Assembly: GCA_038373885.1 (NCBI GenBank)
Contig: JAWZYV010012247.1
Location: forward strand, 62,001-126,000
From: Cheiracanthium punctorium
Taxonomy: Eukaryota > Arthropoda > Arachnida > Araneae > Cheiracanthiidae
DNA: 64,000 nt
Direction: 5' to 3'
Shown: in pieces, positions 12,470 through 22,189 of the stretch
Position numbering within the stretch: the first letter of the stretch is position 1
How the letters are laid out: every line of letters begins with the position of its first letter
Notes under the pieces: generated by a model
Database searches by the model: none
Told to the model about the DNA's origin: nothing
What the model saw: the letters and a program-made list of their open reading frames with translations, nothing else
Translations under genes and position numbers: made by a program

Positions 12470-12820
12470 TAAACAGAATTCCTCAGTCCATACGAATTTA
12501 CTGTACAGCTGAGGGATTGTTCATTAAATTATTATGTACCTATTTTGTTCATTTGTCTTATGACCGAATTTGCTTTTCTTTGAGGGCTGAACATGTACGA
12601 AATTCAAGAGCAGAAAATAGAAGTTTCTCTTTGAATTTTTAAACATATGCCTTAAGATTTTTGATAGAATGTCCCCCCCCCCATGTAAGAAATTTCAAAT
12701 TCGGCAAAGCTTAATTAAAAATCCATAAGATGGCGCTGCAGTCACTAGTTTGGCTATTTTTGGCTAATTTGCAGAAGCCATTTGGCTGTTTTCATAAACT
12801 TTGGCAACCCTGGATACGAG

Positions 12821-13166
12821 TGCTCGAGCAGATGAGTTTTTGATATGTGAACCATCAATGGATCAATTGTTTAGTCACAAAATGCTAGTTCTGTACTTTA
12901 GTTATGAAACATAATTAGAAAATCCCTGATTGAACAGCGCAAATTATTTTATTCTTAATTATTGTAGTTTTCTTCATTAATTTTCATGCTCAATTAATAA
13001 AGAGTAAAAGAATGTGGAATCAGTATTTGGTAACATTTGCTTTGGCTTCCATACGCCGGGGTAAACGTCAAAATTATACATTTTTGTAAATAGAGAAATT
13101 ATGTTTAAACTAGAAGGATTTAATAAACGTTAGTTTACAATGTTTTGGCACAGTAAGGAGCTTTTG
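12821..13166. other. Stretch without a recognised feature
   Basis: No gene or paired repeat was recognised between the hAT-type element and the next TTAA element. Confidence 0.4.
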
Positions 13167-15312
13167 TTAACCTTTTACAGGTGAATGTTCCCAATTAGGA
13201 ACATAGATAAAAAATTTATTCAAAAATGAAATTTTATCAATATTGAGTTGAAAAAATCAGTAGATAAAGTCAGAAGATGACTTGATTTTTTCGGATAGAA
13301 GATCCGTTTTTATAATTAGAGGAAAATGGACAAAAAATAACATAATTTTTCATTAACTTTTAAGTAGGTATCTTGATACACTCCCACCCCCTTCAAACTA
13401 ATTCACACGTTTACTTAAATAAAAAAAAGTCTTTTATTAATTCTTAATATTTCACTTATTATATAAACTATCCATCAGTATATTCCGTTCCTGAAACTAA
13501 TGTAAAAATATAGTCAGAAATGACTCATGTTCCCAATTAGGGGTTTAGTGAAAATTGTATACAATATCCCCCCCCCCCCCCACCATTTAATTGACTAATA
13601 TACAGGGTGTCCGTAATTAAACTGCAAGTGTTCAAGGGGTGCTGGAGAGAAAACTACCAGGAATATTCCAGTGAAATTTGGTATCTACACGTTTCAGAAC
13701 ATGCGTAAGTCAAATATGCAATAAAAAAATCGTTATTTTTACCCGATAGATGGCGCTGTACCGTATTTCAAAGCTCAACGGTGGCATATACAACTTCCAA
13801 AACCGATAGACAGAGCATAGTGACATTCTAAAAGGCATGTAAACAATATAAAACATCATTTAAGTTTATCAAAATTCCATACAATTCGCTTTAGTAATTA
13901 AATTTTTAGAGTAATATGTAATCAAAAACTAACGTAAATTAAAATCACAAATTAAACAATTCATAAAACGCTTTGGAAAACAATTAAACCATTATTTATT
14001 CTCATTGACACTCATTGGACCTCTTCTTAATCGTTTCATACGCCGGTATTCTTTTAGAGTAGCTGAATAATTGCTGCCATTCTCATAGAATATCTACACT
14101 AACAATGCACGTTCCTTCTTATTCAGAGTTATTGAGTTATGATTGACCATTACTCAATGTGGTCTTGTTTTTATACTGTTCGATGGGCTTAAAATTTGCA
14201 TATATGACGTCCATAAGCATTAAAACACGATATAGCGCCATCTATCGGGTTAAAATGGCGATTTTTTTATTGCATACTAGCTGAAGTACCCGTTCTTCGC
14301 ACGGGGATGAATGGACTTTTTGATATTACGATTTGTGGGGATTACTATTTATTGTAATAAAGAGATATAGCAAAATGGATATCGCTTTATATTGTGTTCA
14401 ATAACCATGCATACCGAATTTCAAGGCAATCGTTTGTACGGTGCAGAAGGCCATGCGGCGTAGCGCAATCTAGTGGAGAGTTTTAGCAAAACGGATACGG
14501 CGGAAATATTCTTCGCATTCAGATATCGATGAATACGAAATTTCAGGACGATCGGCTGGACAGCCCTGACGACGCGACATCTAGCGGCAAATTATATAGG
14601 AAAATAGATAGCGCCAAACTCTTCCCCGTGTTCAAATATCTATGTATACCTATTTTCATAGTGATCAGTTGCACAGTCAAGAAATGATACACTGCAGCGC
14701 GATCTAGTGGTTAATTAAAGTAATGATTTGCTACAGTGCCGTCAAGTGGCGAGTTATAGCAAAATGGATAACGCCAAAATATTCTCATTGTTCAAATAGC
14801 TAAGTATACTGATTTTCATAGCGACCGTTTGAATGGTCAGGAATTTGTCCTGCTGCAGGATCATCTAGTGGCGAGTTAAAACAATAATGCATTGCAGTGC
14901 CATCTAATGGTGAGTAACATCAAAAGGAACACAATTAGGATATATTCTTCGTGCTGAAATGTGTAAGTATAAGAAATTTTATGCCGATCGGTCGAACGGT
15001 ATAGAAGTTGATGTGTTGCAGCGCCATTTAGCAGCAAGTTACAGCAAAATGGATACTGAAAAATATTCTCCGTGTTCTAATATCCGCGTGTACAAATTCC
15101 ATCGAAATCGGTTGGACGATATTCGCATAGTAAACGGCTAAACGGAATAGAATTCGACGTTCTGCTGCGCCACCTAGTGGCAAGTTAGAGGAAAACGGAT
15201 AGCATAAAAAGCTTCTCAATGATAAAAGACTTAGGTGAACCAAATTTCATGGTGCAACGGTGCTGGAGTTTTTCAACCTCATACACACATACCAACATTC
15301 ATTTTTATCTAT

Positions 15313-15437
15313 AACCAGTATCATATATCCCAGTCTCAAATAAAATCCAGTTTCAAATCTAAGCCTCGCCAAAGTGCCAACATACGCCATTTTGCAAGCG
15401 TTTTTTCAGGAAATCATTCGAAGCATTGACTTAGCAG
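15313..15437 (+). repeat. 125-bp direct repeat, copy 1
   Basis: Nearly identical to 16718-16842 in the same orientation (TCAAATAAAATCCAGTTTC, CCTCGCCAAAGTGCCAACAT, TTTTTTCAGGAAATCATTCG). The two copies bracket 1.28 kb within the Helitron. Immediately after copy 1 lies TAGGGATCGACCGATACC and a run of GATACCGATACTT motifs. Confidence 0.8.
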
Positions 15438-16717
15438 TAGGGATCGACCGATACCACATTTTCGCCGATGACCGATACCGATACTTTACCTATAAATTCA
15501 TTTTCAGAAATAGCCGATACCGATACTTTTAAGTTATGGTATCGGCCGATACCGATACTTAACCGATACCGATACTTTACATAATTTAATGTCATTTAAA
15601 CCTACATCTGTTGGGCAGTTTTTGAAAAAATGATCGGCCTCACGTGACCCGTCATGGTCAAATGACCAGCATCAGAAAAAAATCCTCCTATCCCCACCCC
15701 ACCCGATAAAGAAAAGTAGAAAACCATGTCAAGTAGTGTTACCCAGTAGAAAAGTCTGCATTTCTGTAATATTATTAAATATATTAGAGATTATTTTTCA
15801 CTCATCTTAAAATTCAATGACTTAGGATATTTTATAATATGAAATTAACATATTAAAGTATAACTAAGCAATATTATTTGTAAATACATTTAAAAATCTG
15901 TTAAAAATACCTTTTTTCTCTTCGTTCTGAAATTATTTAGCTGAATATGGCCAAATATCTGTTCAGTATTCAGCCTACCAAATTCACCAGTGTAGAGATG
16001 TCCTGTGTCAATTACAGTTGACGTTGCATTACTAGAAAGAAGCTTTATCTGATTGAGCCATCAAATCGCAGGACACTTCCCCCTATGCATGTTAAAACAC
16101 AGGTATAAAAATCACTTGCAGACAGTAGGCCACAAAAAATTTAAAGGTATTGCACAAGAGCAAATCAAGCAGTGATATCATAAACGATCAGTTTTTTACA
16201 CTTGGGGCTGTTATTTTGGTATTAATAACAATTTCTGGGATTATATTTGTTTCTTAAAAGAAAAGAATTCCTTAGGATGATTTTTCAAGAATTTTCAGGT
16301 AATCACAAGAAAAAAATAATTATTAAGTGTCTAAAGCATTACAACAATCAAAATTATTTGTTTCTTCCTCCTACATACCTACCAACATTCCGTTATTGAA
16401 AATCTTACAGAACACAATAAAAATCAACTAAAGATTAAATGTTTATCCTTACAATACAGTTAATTATAAATATCAATTTTATTAAATAAAAATCAAAGCA
16501 AGTTATTTAGAAATCTTTTTTCATAGTATGAAAATCAGTTATGATTTTTATAAGCCGATTAATGGAAATACAAATTTATATCAACATCTGTAAAAGAAAG
16601 TCATAAATGATCAACATACCTAAATTTTTCATAAGACAGATTGTTATTATTTATGAGAGTGTTCAAATGTGAGAGGAAAATATATATGATACACCCCGCT
16701 AGCAAGTGGGGATATGC

Positions 16718-16842
16718 AACCAGTGTTATATATATCAGTCTCAAATAAAATCCAGTTTCAAATCTAAGCCTCGCCAAAGTGCCAACATATGCGATTTTGC
16801 AAGAGTTTTTTCAGGAAATCATTCGAAGCATTGACTTAGCAG
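16718..16842 (+). repeat. 125-bp direct repeat, copy 2
   Basis: Partner of 15313-15437, with only a few substitutions. The arrangement could come from a tandem duplication later separated, or from capture of the intervening DNA. Confidence 0.8.
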
Positions 16843-17918
16843 CAATCAATATGGGAAATGGTTCGGCCGCCAAAAAGTAAAGCACACATTTATTTGATTT
16901 TAAATTATCAACTACAACGTGTTTTATTCATCGTTACTCCGATGTACTAAATGAGCAGATTTCAATTTTCTGAAATTTGGCGGAATTCCCCCAATTTAAA
17001 TCAATGTACTCAATTGGCGAGAATTCTGAAGATAGATCGCTTGAAATCCCTTAATAACTGCATTATTTCTTCACGGATCATTAAAATTTAACGCTGTATT
17101 CTAATAAAACCTTTGCACTTGCTTTCAAAAATCTATTTCCTTAAGCTCTCAATAAATTGCGCGAAGCCGAAAACTGTGCAAACCGCTAGATCTCACTTTC
17201 TCAAAATCAGCATTTGAGCCATTTTATTTTTTCGCCGAACTAAAAAAAAAATTACACATTAGCCTCGGAAATCTTCAATTCTTATTGTTTTGCGTATAAA
17301 ACATTTCATTCCTGCTCCGATTTCCCATGCACACGATATATAAAAAAACTAATAATCTTACAAATATAAACTAACAAAAAAAAAATCATTATTATTCTTT
17401 TATTTTTACTTTGAGAACTTAAAACATCTTATTCGGCAAAATCGCCACACATGGCAACCACGATCCTTATTTCACACTTTTTTCACTATAGGGGTTACAA
17501 TTACGGAAAGGTTTTTGCATGGAGAACATAAAAAATCTCTTAAATTCCGGGAACGGGTGGACTTTCAAAGTTTTAAAGTGGACTATGATTTATTCTATAT
17601 TATTTTACATATCTGTGCAAAATTTCAGGCTGAAAGGTCCATTTTTGTGGATTTGTATACAACTCAAATCCACAAACAAACAAACAAACAAACAGAATTT
17701 CATTTTTATTTATAAGATTTGACTTGCGCATGTTCTGAAACGTGTAGATACCAATTTTCACTGGAATATTCCTGGTAGTTTTCTCTCCAGCACCCCTTGA
17801 ACACTTGCAGTTTAATTATGGCCACCCTGTACTTTAACTAACGCATTAGAAGACAAAATACAAAAAATAAATAAATCAGTAAATATGCCTGGATCTCATT
17901 CGGTCTGTAAAAGGTTAA

Positions 17919-18540
17919 GTACACGAGGTTACAATGCCACAGCATCTCTATCACTCTGAAGCTATTTAATAATTAAAAATGCAAACATTTTAGCCTGTAC
18001 TGAAACTTAAAGAAGCAGCTCACTCCTCATCCTACTCCTATACTAACTTACAGATATTCACTTGGCAATAAATAAATAACATTTTGAAATAAAATAATTA
18101 AGCTGTTCAGATTAAGGAAAAAGGATATATATATTTATAGTTACTGTGTAACAAAATATACACATCGAAAAACCTAACATTTCTTGTATTTTTAGAAAAT
18201 ATTTACCCTTACTGACAGTATCTGTCACATCTTTTAAAAATCGAAATTATAATTCATATCTGCAGAAACTCATAAATACGCCCACGTTTCAAATTTCTAC
18301 AGATAAAAAATGCACAATGCATTAAAAAGTTAAGAAAGACGAAACTTTCTGAAGATTCAATTAATAACTAAAGGATATTGCAAAGCACTGGTCCACAAAA
18401 TTGTTTTTCTCCCCATCCCCATTAAAAAAAAAAAATGAATTGGGCCGATTAAAACGATGCTGTTGATGAGAGTTCACACTCAACTGAAAAGAAAATATGT
18501 TTTTCTCGACCGGATTATATTTTTAACGGTACTTTCATGT
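17919..18540. other. Stretch without a recognised gene
   Basis: AT-rich DNA. The end near 18541 belongs to dispersed repeat R1, in which the Penelope-like element is inserted. Confidence 0.4.
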
Positions 18541-18566
18541 CAGCTAGCTTAAGCTTGATTCTCTTA

Positions 18567-18957
18567 CTGAAAAAACACTCAAAATACTTGTGTTAAACGA
18601 TAAAGTAATTAAAAAACTTTGTAAAAAACACACATAAGAAGTAAAAGGAAAGAGGATACGCACGTTTCGTTCAAAAATTGTTTTGAACTTCTTCAGTCCA
18701 AGCCCTTCGTCGTAAAGAACACAGGGAACTGAAAAGAGAAAAACAAGCAAGAGGTTGCCACAAGGGGCAAAGAAAAGTCGAACAAAATCACGGAGAGGGG
18801 AGAAAAAAAATTAAAAAAGGGGGATAAAAAGGAAAGTAAAGAAGCACAAAAAATACAGAAATAAAAAAGGAATAAAGCAAAATAACAAAAAAGGGAACAC
18901 ACAAGTACAAACACACACAAAAAAAAGAGAAAACAGAACAAACAAACAAAAAACAAA
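18567..18957 (-). repeat. Pseudo-LTR (PLTR) of the Penelope-like element, left copy
   Basis: About 391 bp nearly identical to 21497-21888, differing by a few substitutions and small indels in A runs. On the minus strand this is the copy downstream of the coding region. It contains a hammerhead ribozyme candidate at 18654-18699. Confidence 0.85.
18654..18699 (-). ncRNA. Hammerhead ribozyme candidate in left PLTR
   Basis: Read on the minus strand, all core elements appear in order. They are stem I strand GGA; CUGAAGA (C3 U4 G5 A6 N7 G8 A9); an 8-bp stem II (GUUCAAAA pairing with UUUUGAAC, loop CAAU); GAAA; a very short stem III (ACG UG CGU); cleavage triplet GUA; and the stem I return strand UCC. 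A more distal stem I helix (AAGGG with UCCUU) is possible. One extra A lies between A9 and stem II. Hammerheads with short stem III are known in PLTRs of Penelope-like elements, where they are thought to process the RNA. Activity here is inferred, not shown. Confidence 0.7.
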
Positions 18958-19210
18958 TAGCACACGTTTTTTTTTTTTTTTTTTTTTAATAAAATAAAAA
19001 CCACGAACAGGACTGCACAATAAATATATATATAAATAATTTTTTTTTAATAAAAACGAAAAAGAAAGACAGTAACACACGTACATACACATTAAAGAAA
19101 CAGGGGAAAAAAGGGGGGGGGTAGACGAAGAAAGTGAAAAGAACCTTACAACAGCAACTTCCAAGCAGAATGAACGAAAGGAACGGAAGAACCATCGTTC
19201 ACAAGACGAT

Positions 19211-21508
19211 CTAAGTGCTGGGTAATGGAAAAACCTTCCAAAAATCCAGATGGGACAAAGACTGTGGAGTGCACAAAATCTTAGCCTTAGAAAATTGAAA
19301 TCGATGATTGGAATTCCAACAATGTGAGGCAATAGAAGATTTGGAAAGTTCGTGCTTAGAGACATATCTCTCATGCTCTTTGAGCCTAAATTTGAGAGCT
19401 CTTCTGGTCTGACCAATATAGCCCAAATCACAAGATTCACAAGGAATATAATAAACACCCCAACGGTTCTCAGTAGGAATAGGATCTTTAAGGGAAGAAA
19501 ATTTAAGTTTATTAACAGGTTTAAAAATGACTTTGAAACCGAAATTTTTGAGAAGTTTAGAAATTTTGTAGCATAAAAGTGAAAAGAAAGGTAGTACAAT
19601 TAATTCGTTGTGAAAATTAATAGTATTAGTAGAAGTATTAGGCTTATTAAATTTAGAAACAGCTTTATCAATAATAGAGGGGCTAAAACCACGAGAAACA
19701 GCTAAGGATTTTAAGTAACTAATTTCATTATTAAGAGAAGAAGAATCAGAGCAAATTTTGATAGCACGAAACACATAAGTGTAAAAAGCAGAAAGTTTTT
19801 GCTGGTAAGGATGATTAGATAGGGCATGAGGAGGTAAAGATATAGAAAAGGGCTTGCGGAAAACAGAAGTAGAGAAACCGTCAGGATTCCTAGAAACAAG
19901 AACATCCAAAAAAGGTAAAGAATTGTTGCACTCCTCTTCTAGAGTAAATTGGATACACGGATCAACAGAATTAACGATCAAAAGTAAATTAGAAATATCA
20001 CAATTGGAATCCACTAGAACGAAAGTATCGTCAACATATCTGACCCAGCACGGAAAATTAAAGACCTTGAAGAGCTTCTCTTCAAAATAATGCATATAAA
20101 TATCACATAAGAGAGGTGAGAGAGAATTACCCATAGCAAGACCCTCGGTTTGTTTATAGAAAGAGCCATTAAAAATGAAAGCAGTTTGTTTAATACAAAC
20201 GCTTACTAAAGCTATAAACTCTTTAATCTCAATAGAAGAATAATGAAACTCGCGTAAACGCTTTTCCAAACAGTCAATCGCACCTTGGATAGGAACATTA
20301 GTGAATAAAGATTTAACATCAAGAGAAAGCATTTTACAATTAGTAGGAGAAAGAAGTTTAACTTTGTTAACGAAATCATAAGAGTTTTTAACAGTGTGGG
20401 TATTACTAACAGTCAAAGGTGAAAGAGTATGCGAGAGGAAACGTGCAAGGTTATAAGAAGCAGTACCAATGTTAGAAACAATGGGGCGAAAGGCAAGAGA
20501 AGGTTTATGAATTTTAGGAAGGGCATAGAAACGAGCACAGTTAGCAATAGAAGGAATAACATAACGTTTAGTTTGAGCATTTAAGATTACAGAGGACTTC
20601 ACAGTGTGTTTAATTTCAGAAAGGTGACTGTTAGTAGGATCAGAATTTAATTTAGTGTATGGACCAGTGGTTAGCATGTTATTAATACAATCAACATAAG
20701 AAGATTTATCAAGTAAAACAGTCTGGCCGCCTTTATCAGCTTTAGTAATGAGTAAATTAGGGTTAGAATTAAGTTCTTTGAGAGCAGTTTTTTGAGAACG
20801 AGAAAGGTTAGATTTGGCATGCATATTATTTGAAGAGATAGTATTAGCAATAAGATGTCGCAAAGTATCAAGTTGGTTAGAAGAGAGTTTACTATTTTTA
20901 AAGGAGTTTTCCATACGAGCAATAAGTTTGGAAACCGAAACGTTACTAACACGAGAAAAATTCAAACTTAAACTAAGAGCATCTCTCTGAGAATCAGTTA
21001 AAACATGTGAAGACAAATTAACAACAGTGTCCTGAACAAGAGGACTAACAGAACCGAGGGAAGACCTAACCGGAAGAAGAGCTTGGAATTTCTTATCCAA
21101 AGTAGCTCTGTGAGAAATAGAACGTTGTTCGACATAAGCGAAATTCCGTTTTTCCCAGTTAGCAAACGCAGGGTAAGACTTACTCAAAAGCAAATGGAGA
21201 TCATAAAGATCAGATTCAAGAATCGAAACTTTATAACGAACATCCTGAATAAAAGCCCGTAAAACCGCCCGCTTAGACCTATTCAGAGCCTTATCAACAC
21301 GAGAAGAACCGTGAATATTGCACTTAATGTCAATGAACTTAGGAATGACATTACTGCGTTTGCATCGAACAAGAAAGATGAATCCATACAGAAAACACAA
21401 AAACAGAAAAGAAATAAGCAAGAAAAAGCACACGAAGAAGGAAGGAAGAAAAGAGAGAACAAAAGTGAGTGTTAATAGTCCAAATAAACAAAACAACTGA
21501 AAAAACAC
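19211..21508 (-). CDS. Penelope-like reverse transcriptase with GIY-YIG endonuclease
   Basis: The open frame is 765 codons. In order it shows KADKGG (residues 257-261), YALPKIHKP (328-336), SLDVKSLFTNVPI (395-407), the QTEGLAMGNSLSPLL block (453-467), and the catalytic WVRYVDDTF (488-496, metal-binding D493 and D494). FLDVL (533-537) follows. At the C-terminus is a GIY-YIG nuclease with GVYYIP (684-689), GYIGQT (696-701), R703 and E711. C690, C693, H729 and H735 could form the zinc-binding CCHH pattern of Penelope endonucleases. The product would copy RNA primed at chromosomal breaks. The first ~48 residues are hydrophobic, come from the PLTR junction and begin at GTG. The first in-frame ATG is at residue 199, inside the protein, so the true start is unresolved and may need the upstream PLTR. 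No internal stop is present. The last residues after HLDFW may be out of phase (see findings). Confidence 0.9.
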   Translation of the reverse strand: MFFQLFCLFGLLTLTFVLSFLPSFFVCFFLLISFLFLCFLYGFIFLVRCKRSNVIPKFIDIKCNIHGSSRVDKALNRSKRAVLRAFIQDVRYKVSILESDLYDLHLLLSKSYPAFANWEKRNFAYVEQRSISHRATLDKKFQALLPVRSSLGSVSPLVQDTVVNLSSHVLTDSQRDALSLSLNFSRVSNVSVSKLIARMENSFKNSKLSSNQLDTLRHLIANTISSNNMHAKSNLSRSQKTALKELNSNPNLLITKADKGGQTVLLDKSSYVDCINNMLTTGPYTKLNSDPTNSHLSEIKHTVKSSVILNAQTKRYVIPSIANCARFYALPKIHKPSLAFRPIVSNIGTASYNLARFLSHTLSPLTVSNTHTVKNSYDFVNKVKLLSPTNCKMLSLDVKSLFTNVPIQGAIDCLEKRLREFHYSSIEIKEFIALVSVCIKQTAFIFNGSFYKQTEGLAMGNSLSPLLCDIYMHYFEEKLFKVFNFPCWVRYVDDTFVLVDSNCDISNLLLIVNSVDPCIQFTLEEECNNSLPFLDVLVSRNPDGFSTSVFRKPFSISLPPHALSNHPYQQKLSAFYTYVFRAIKICSDSSSLNNEISYLKSLAVSRGFSPSIIDKAVSKFNKPNTSTNTINFHNELIVLPFFSLLCYKISKLLKNFGFKVIFKPVNKLKFSSLKDPIPTENRWGVYYIPCESCDLGYIGQTRRALKFRLKEHERYVSKHELSKSSIASHCWNSNHRFQFSKAKILCTPQSLSHLDFWKVFPLPST

Positions 21509-21888
21509 TCAAAATACTGGTGTTAAACGATAAAGTAATTAAAAAACTTTGTAAAAAACACACATAAGAAGTAAAAGGAAAGAGGATACGCACGTTTCGT
21601 TCAAAAATTGTTTTGAACTTCTTCAGTCCAAGCCCTTCGTCGTAAAGAACACAGGGAACTGAAAAGAGAAAAACAAGCAAGATGTTGCCACAAGGGGCAA
21701 AGAAAAGTCGAACAAAATCACGGAGAGGGGAGAAAAAAAAATTAAAAAAGGGGGATAAAAAGGAAAGGAAAGAAGCACAAAAAATACAGAAATAAAAAAG
21801 GAATAAAGCAAAATAATAAAAAAGGGAACACACAAGTACAAACACACACACAAAAAAGAGAAAACAGAACAAACAAACAAAAAACAAA
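21497..21888 (-). repeat. Pseudo-LTR (PLTR) of the Penelope-like element, right copy
   Basis: About 392 bp matching 18567-18957. On the minus strand it lies upstream of the coding region and would contribute promoter, leader and ribozyme. A hammerhead candidate lies at 21584-21629. Confidence 0.85.
21584..21629 (-). ncRNA. Hammerhead ribozyme candidate in right PLTR
   Basis: The 46 bases are identical to the candidate at 18654-18699, with the same core boxes CUGAAGA, GAAA and GUA and the same 8-bp stem II. Having the motif in both direct repeats is expected for Penelope-like elements, where cleavage would yield unit-length transcripts. Confidence 0.7.
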
Positions 21889-21930
21889 CCTTTTACTTCT
21901 TATGTGTGTTTTTTACAAAGTTTTTTAATT
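21889..21930. repeat. Inverted terminal segment of the Penelope-like element
   Basis: These 42 bp are the reverse complement of the PLTR part at about 18606-18648 (TTTGTAAAAAACACACATAA and neighbours). Such short inverted PLTR pieces at one end are typical of Penelope insertions. Confidence 0.8.
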
Positions 21931-22189
21931 ACTTGATTCTCTTAATTAATAGCCCTCTCCCAGAGTTAAAGAATAACTAAGATTAGGTTGATTTTTAACA
22001 CTTTCCAACACAGTTAAAAAATGTTTATAATTTCCGTTCATCTGTCCGTCTGTCCGAGTTCTAAATAGCATAAATATACCCGGTGGTTATGATTTAAGTT
22101 AATAAATAAGCTGCAAAAAGCAACGTATAAGAACACCAATGTGAAACTAGAATGAGGATAGCAAAAATGTGCACTGTTTATACAGAAAA

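Larger units (their letters stand above)
11671..12812. mobile_element. hAT-type non-autonomous element with nested insertions
   Basis: A perfect 8-bp target duplication GATACGAG (11663-11670 and 12813-12820) encloses ends CACGGTTGCCAGA and TTTGGCAACCCTG, which are inverted repeats. Eight-base duplications and CA...TG ends fit the hAT superfamily. Both ends are followed inward by repeated TTTGGCTATTTTTGGCTAAT text. No transposase frame is present. Another hAT-type insertion lies at 12125-12469, with a second at 12250-12415 inside it. Confidence 0.75.
14277..17717 (-). mobile_element. Helitron, non-autonomous, minus orientation
   Basis: On the minus strand the element starts TCTTATAAATAAAAATG (17717 downward). 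It ends with a short hairpin (CCCCGTGCGAAGAACGGG) followed about 9 nt later by CTAG (14280-14277). A 5' TC, 3' hairpin plus CTRR, and insertion between host A and T without duplication are Helitron hallmarks. The host sequence is known because it is the inverted repeat of the surrounding MITE: GCATA and TTTGAC rejoin exactly. I found no Rep or helicase frame. The body has repeated CTAGTGGCGAGTTA-type text (14470-15180) and an internal 125-bp duplication. Confidence 0.75.
13603..17829. mobile_element. Mariner-type MITE with ~112-bp terminal inverted repeats, split by a Helitron
   Basis: TA flanks (13601-13602 and 17830-17831) enclose CAGGGTGTCC... and its inverted partner. About 112 bp are nearly identical, through GGGGTGCTGGAGAGAAAAC, ATTCCAGTGAAA and ACACGTTTCAGAACATGCG. 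The inverted repeat extends inward past the Helitron site to the pair around 13718-13758 and 14232-14276 (GATAGATGGCGCTGTA). Before the Helitron insertion the element was about 785 bp. It encodes nothing. Confidence 0.8.
13171..17914. mobile_element. TTAA element (piggyBac-type, family 2) split by a nested insertion
   Basis: TTAA flanks lie at 13167-13170 and 17915-17918. The ends are CCTTTTACAGG and, inverted, CCTTTTACAG. A subterminal palindrome GTTCCCAATTAGGAAC starts 16 nt inside the left end. About 520 bp belong to this element; the rest (13603-17829) is a later insertion. Degraded copies in the opposite orientation lie downstream of each small secreted-peptide gene. Confidence 0.7.
18567..21931 (-). 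mobile_element. Penelope-like retroelement, structurally complete
   Basis: The element lies between two perfect copies of the 13-bp sequence CTTGATTCTCTTA (18554-18566 and 21932-21944), a target-site duplication. It contains two long direct repeats (pseudo-LTRs, 18567-18957 and 21497-21888), a minus-strand protein with reverse transcriptase and GIY-YIG endonuclease domains, and a short inverted copy of pseudo-LTR sequence at its right end (21889-21930). This organisation is characteristic of Penelope-like elements. It is inserted in a copy of dispersed repeat R1; joining the flanks across the duplication restores that repeat. Confidence 0.9.

Noticed and set aside
14959..15429. Several 60-71 codon frames in the Helitron
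   Set aside because: Short, overlapping on both strands, and within repeated noncoding Helitron sequence. No Rep or helicase motif.
18811..19599. 262-codon minus-strand frame and neighbouring hydrophobic frames
   Set aside because: Rich in F, L, S and C because it reads the A-rich plus strand of the PLTR. It overlaps the end of the Penelope protein in another phase and has no domain of its own.
21351..21887. 178-codon hydrophobic minus-strand frame upstream of the Penelope protein
   Set aside because: Lies in the PLTR and reads low-complexity T-rich sequence, so it cannot be called a membrane protein. It could only matter as a leader for the element's translation.
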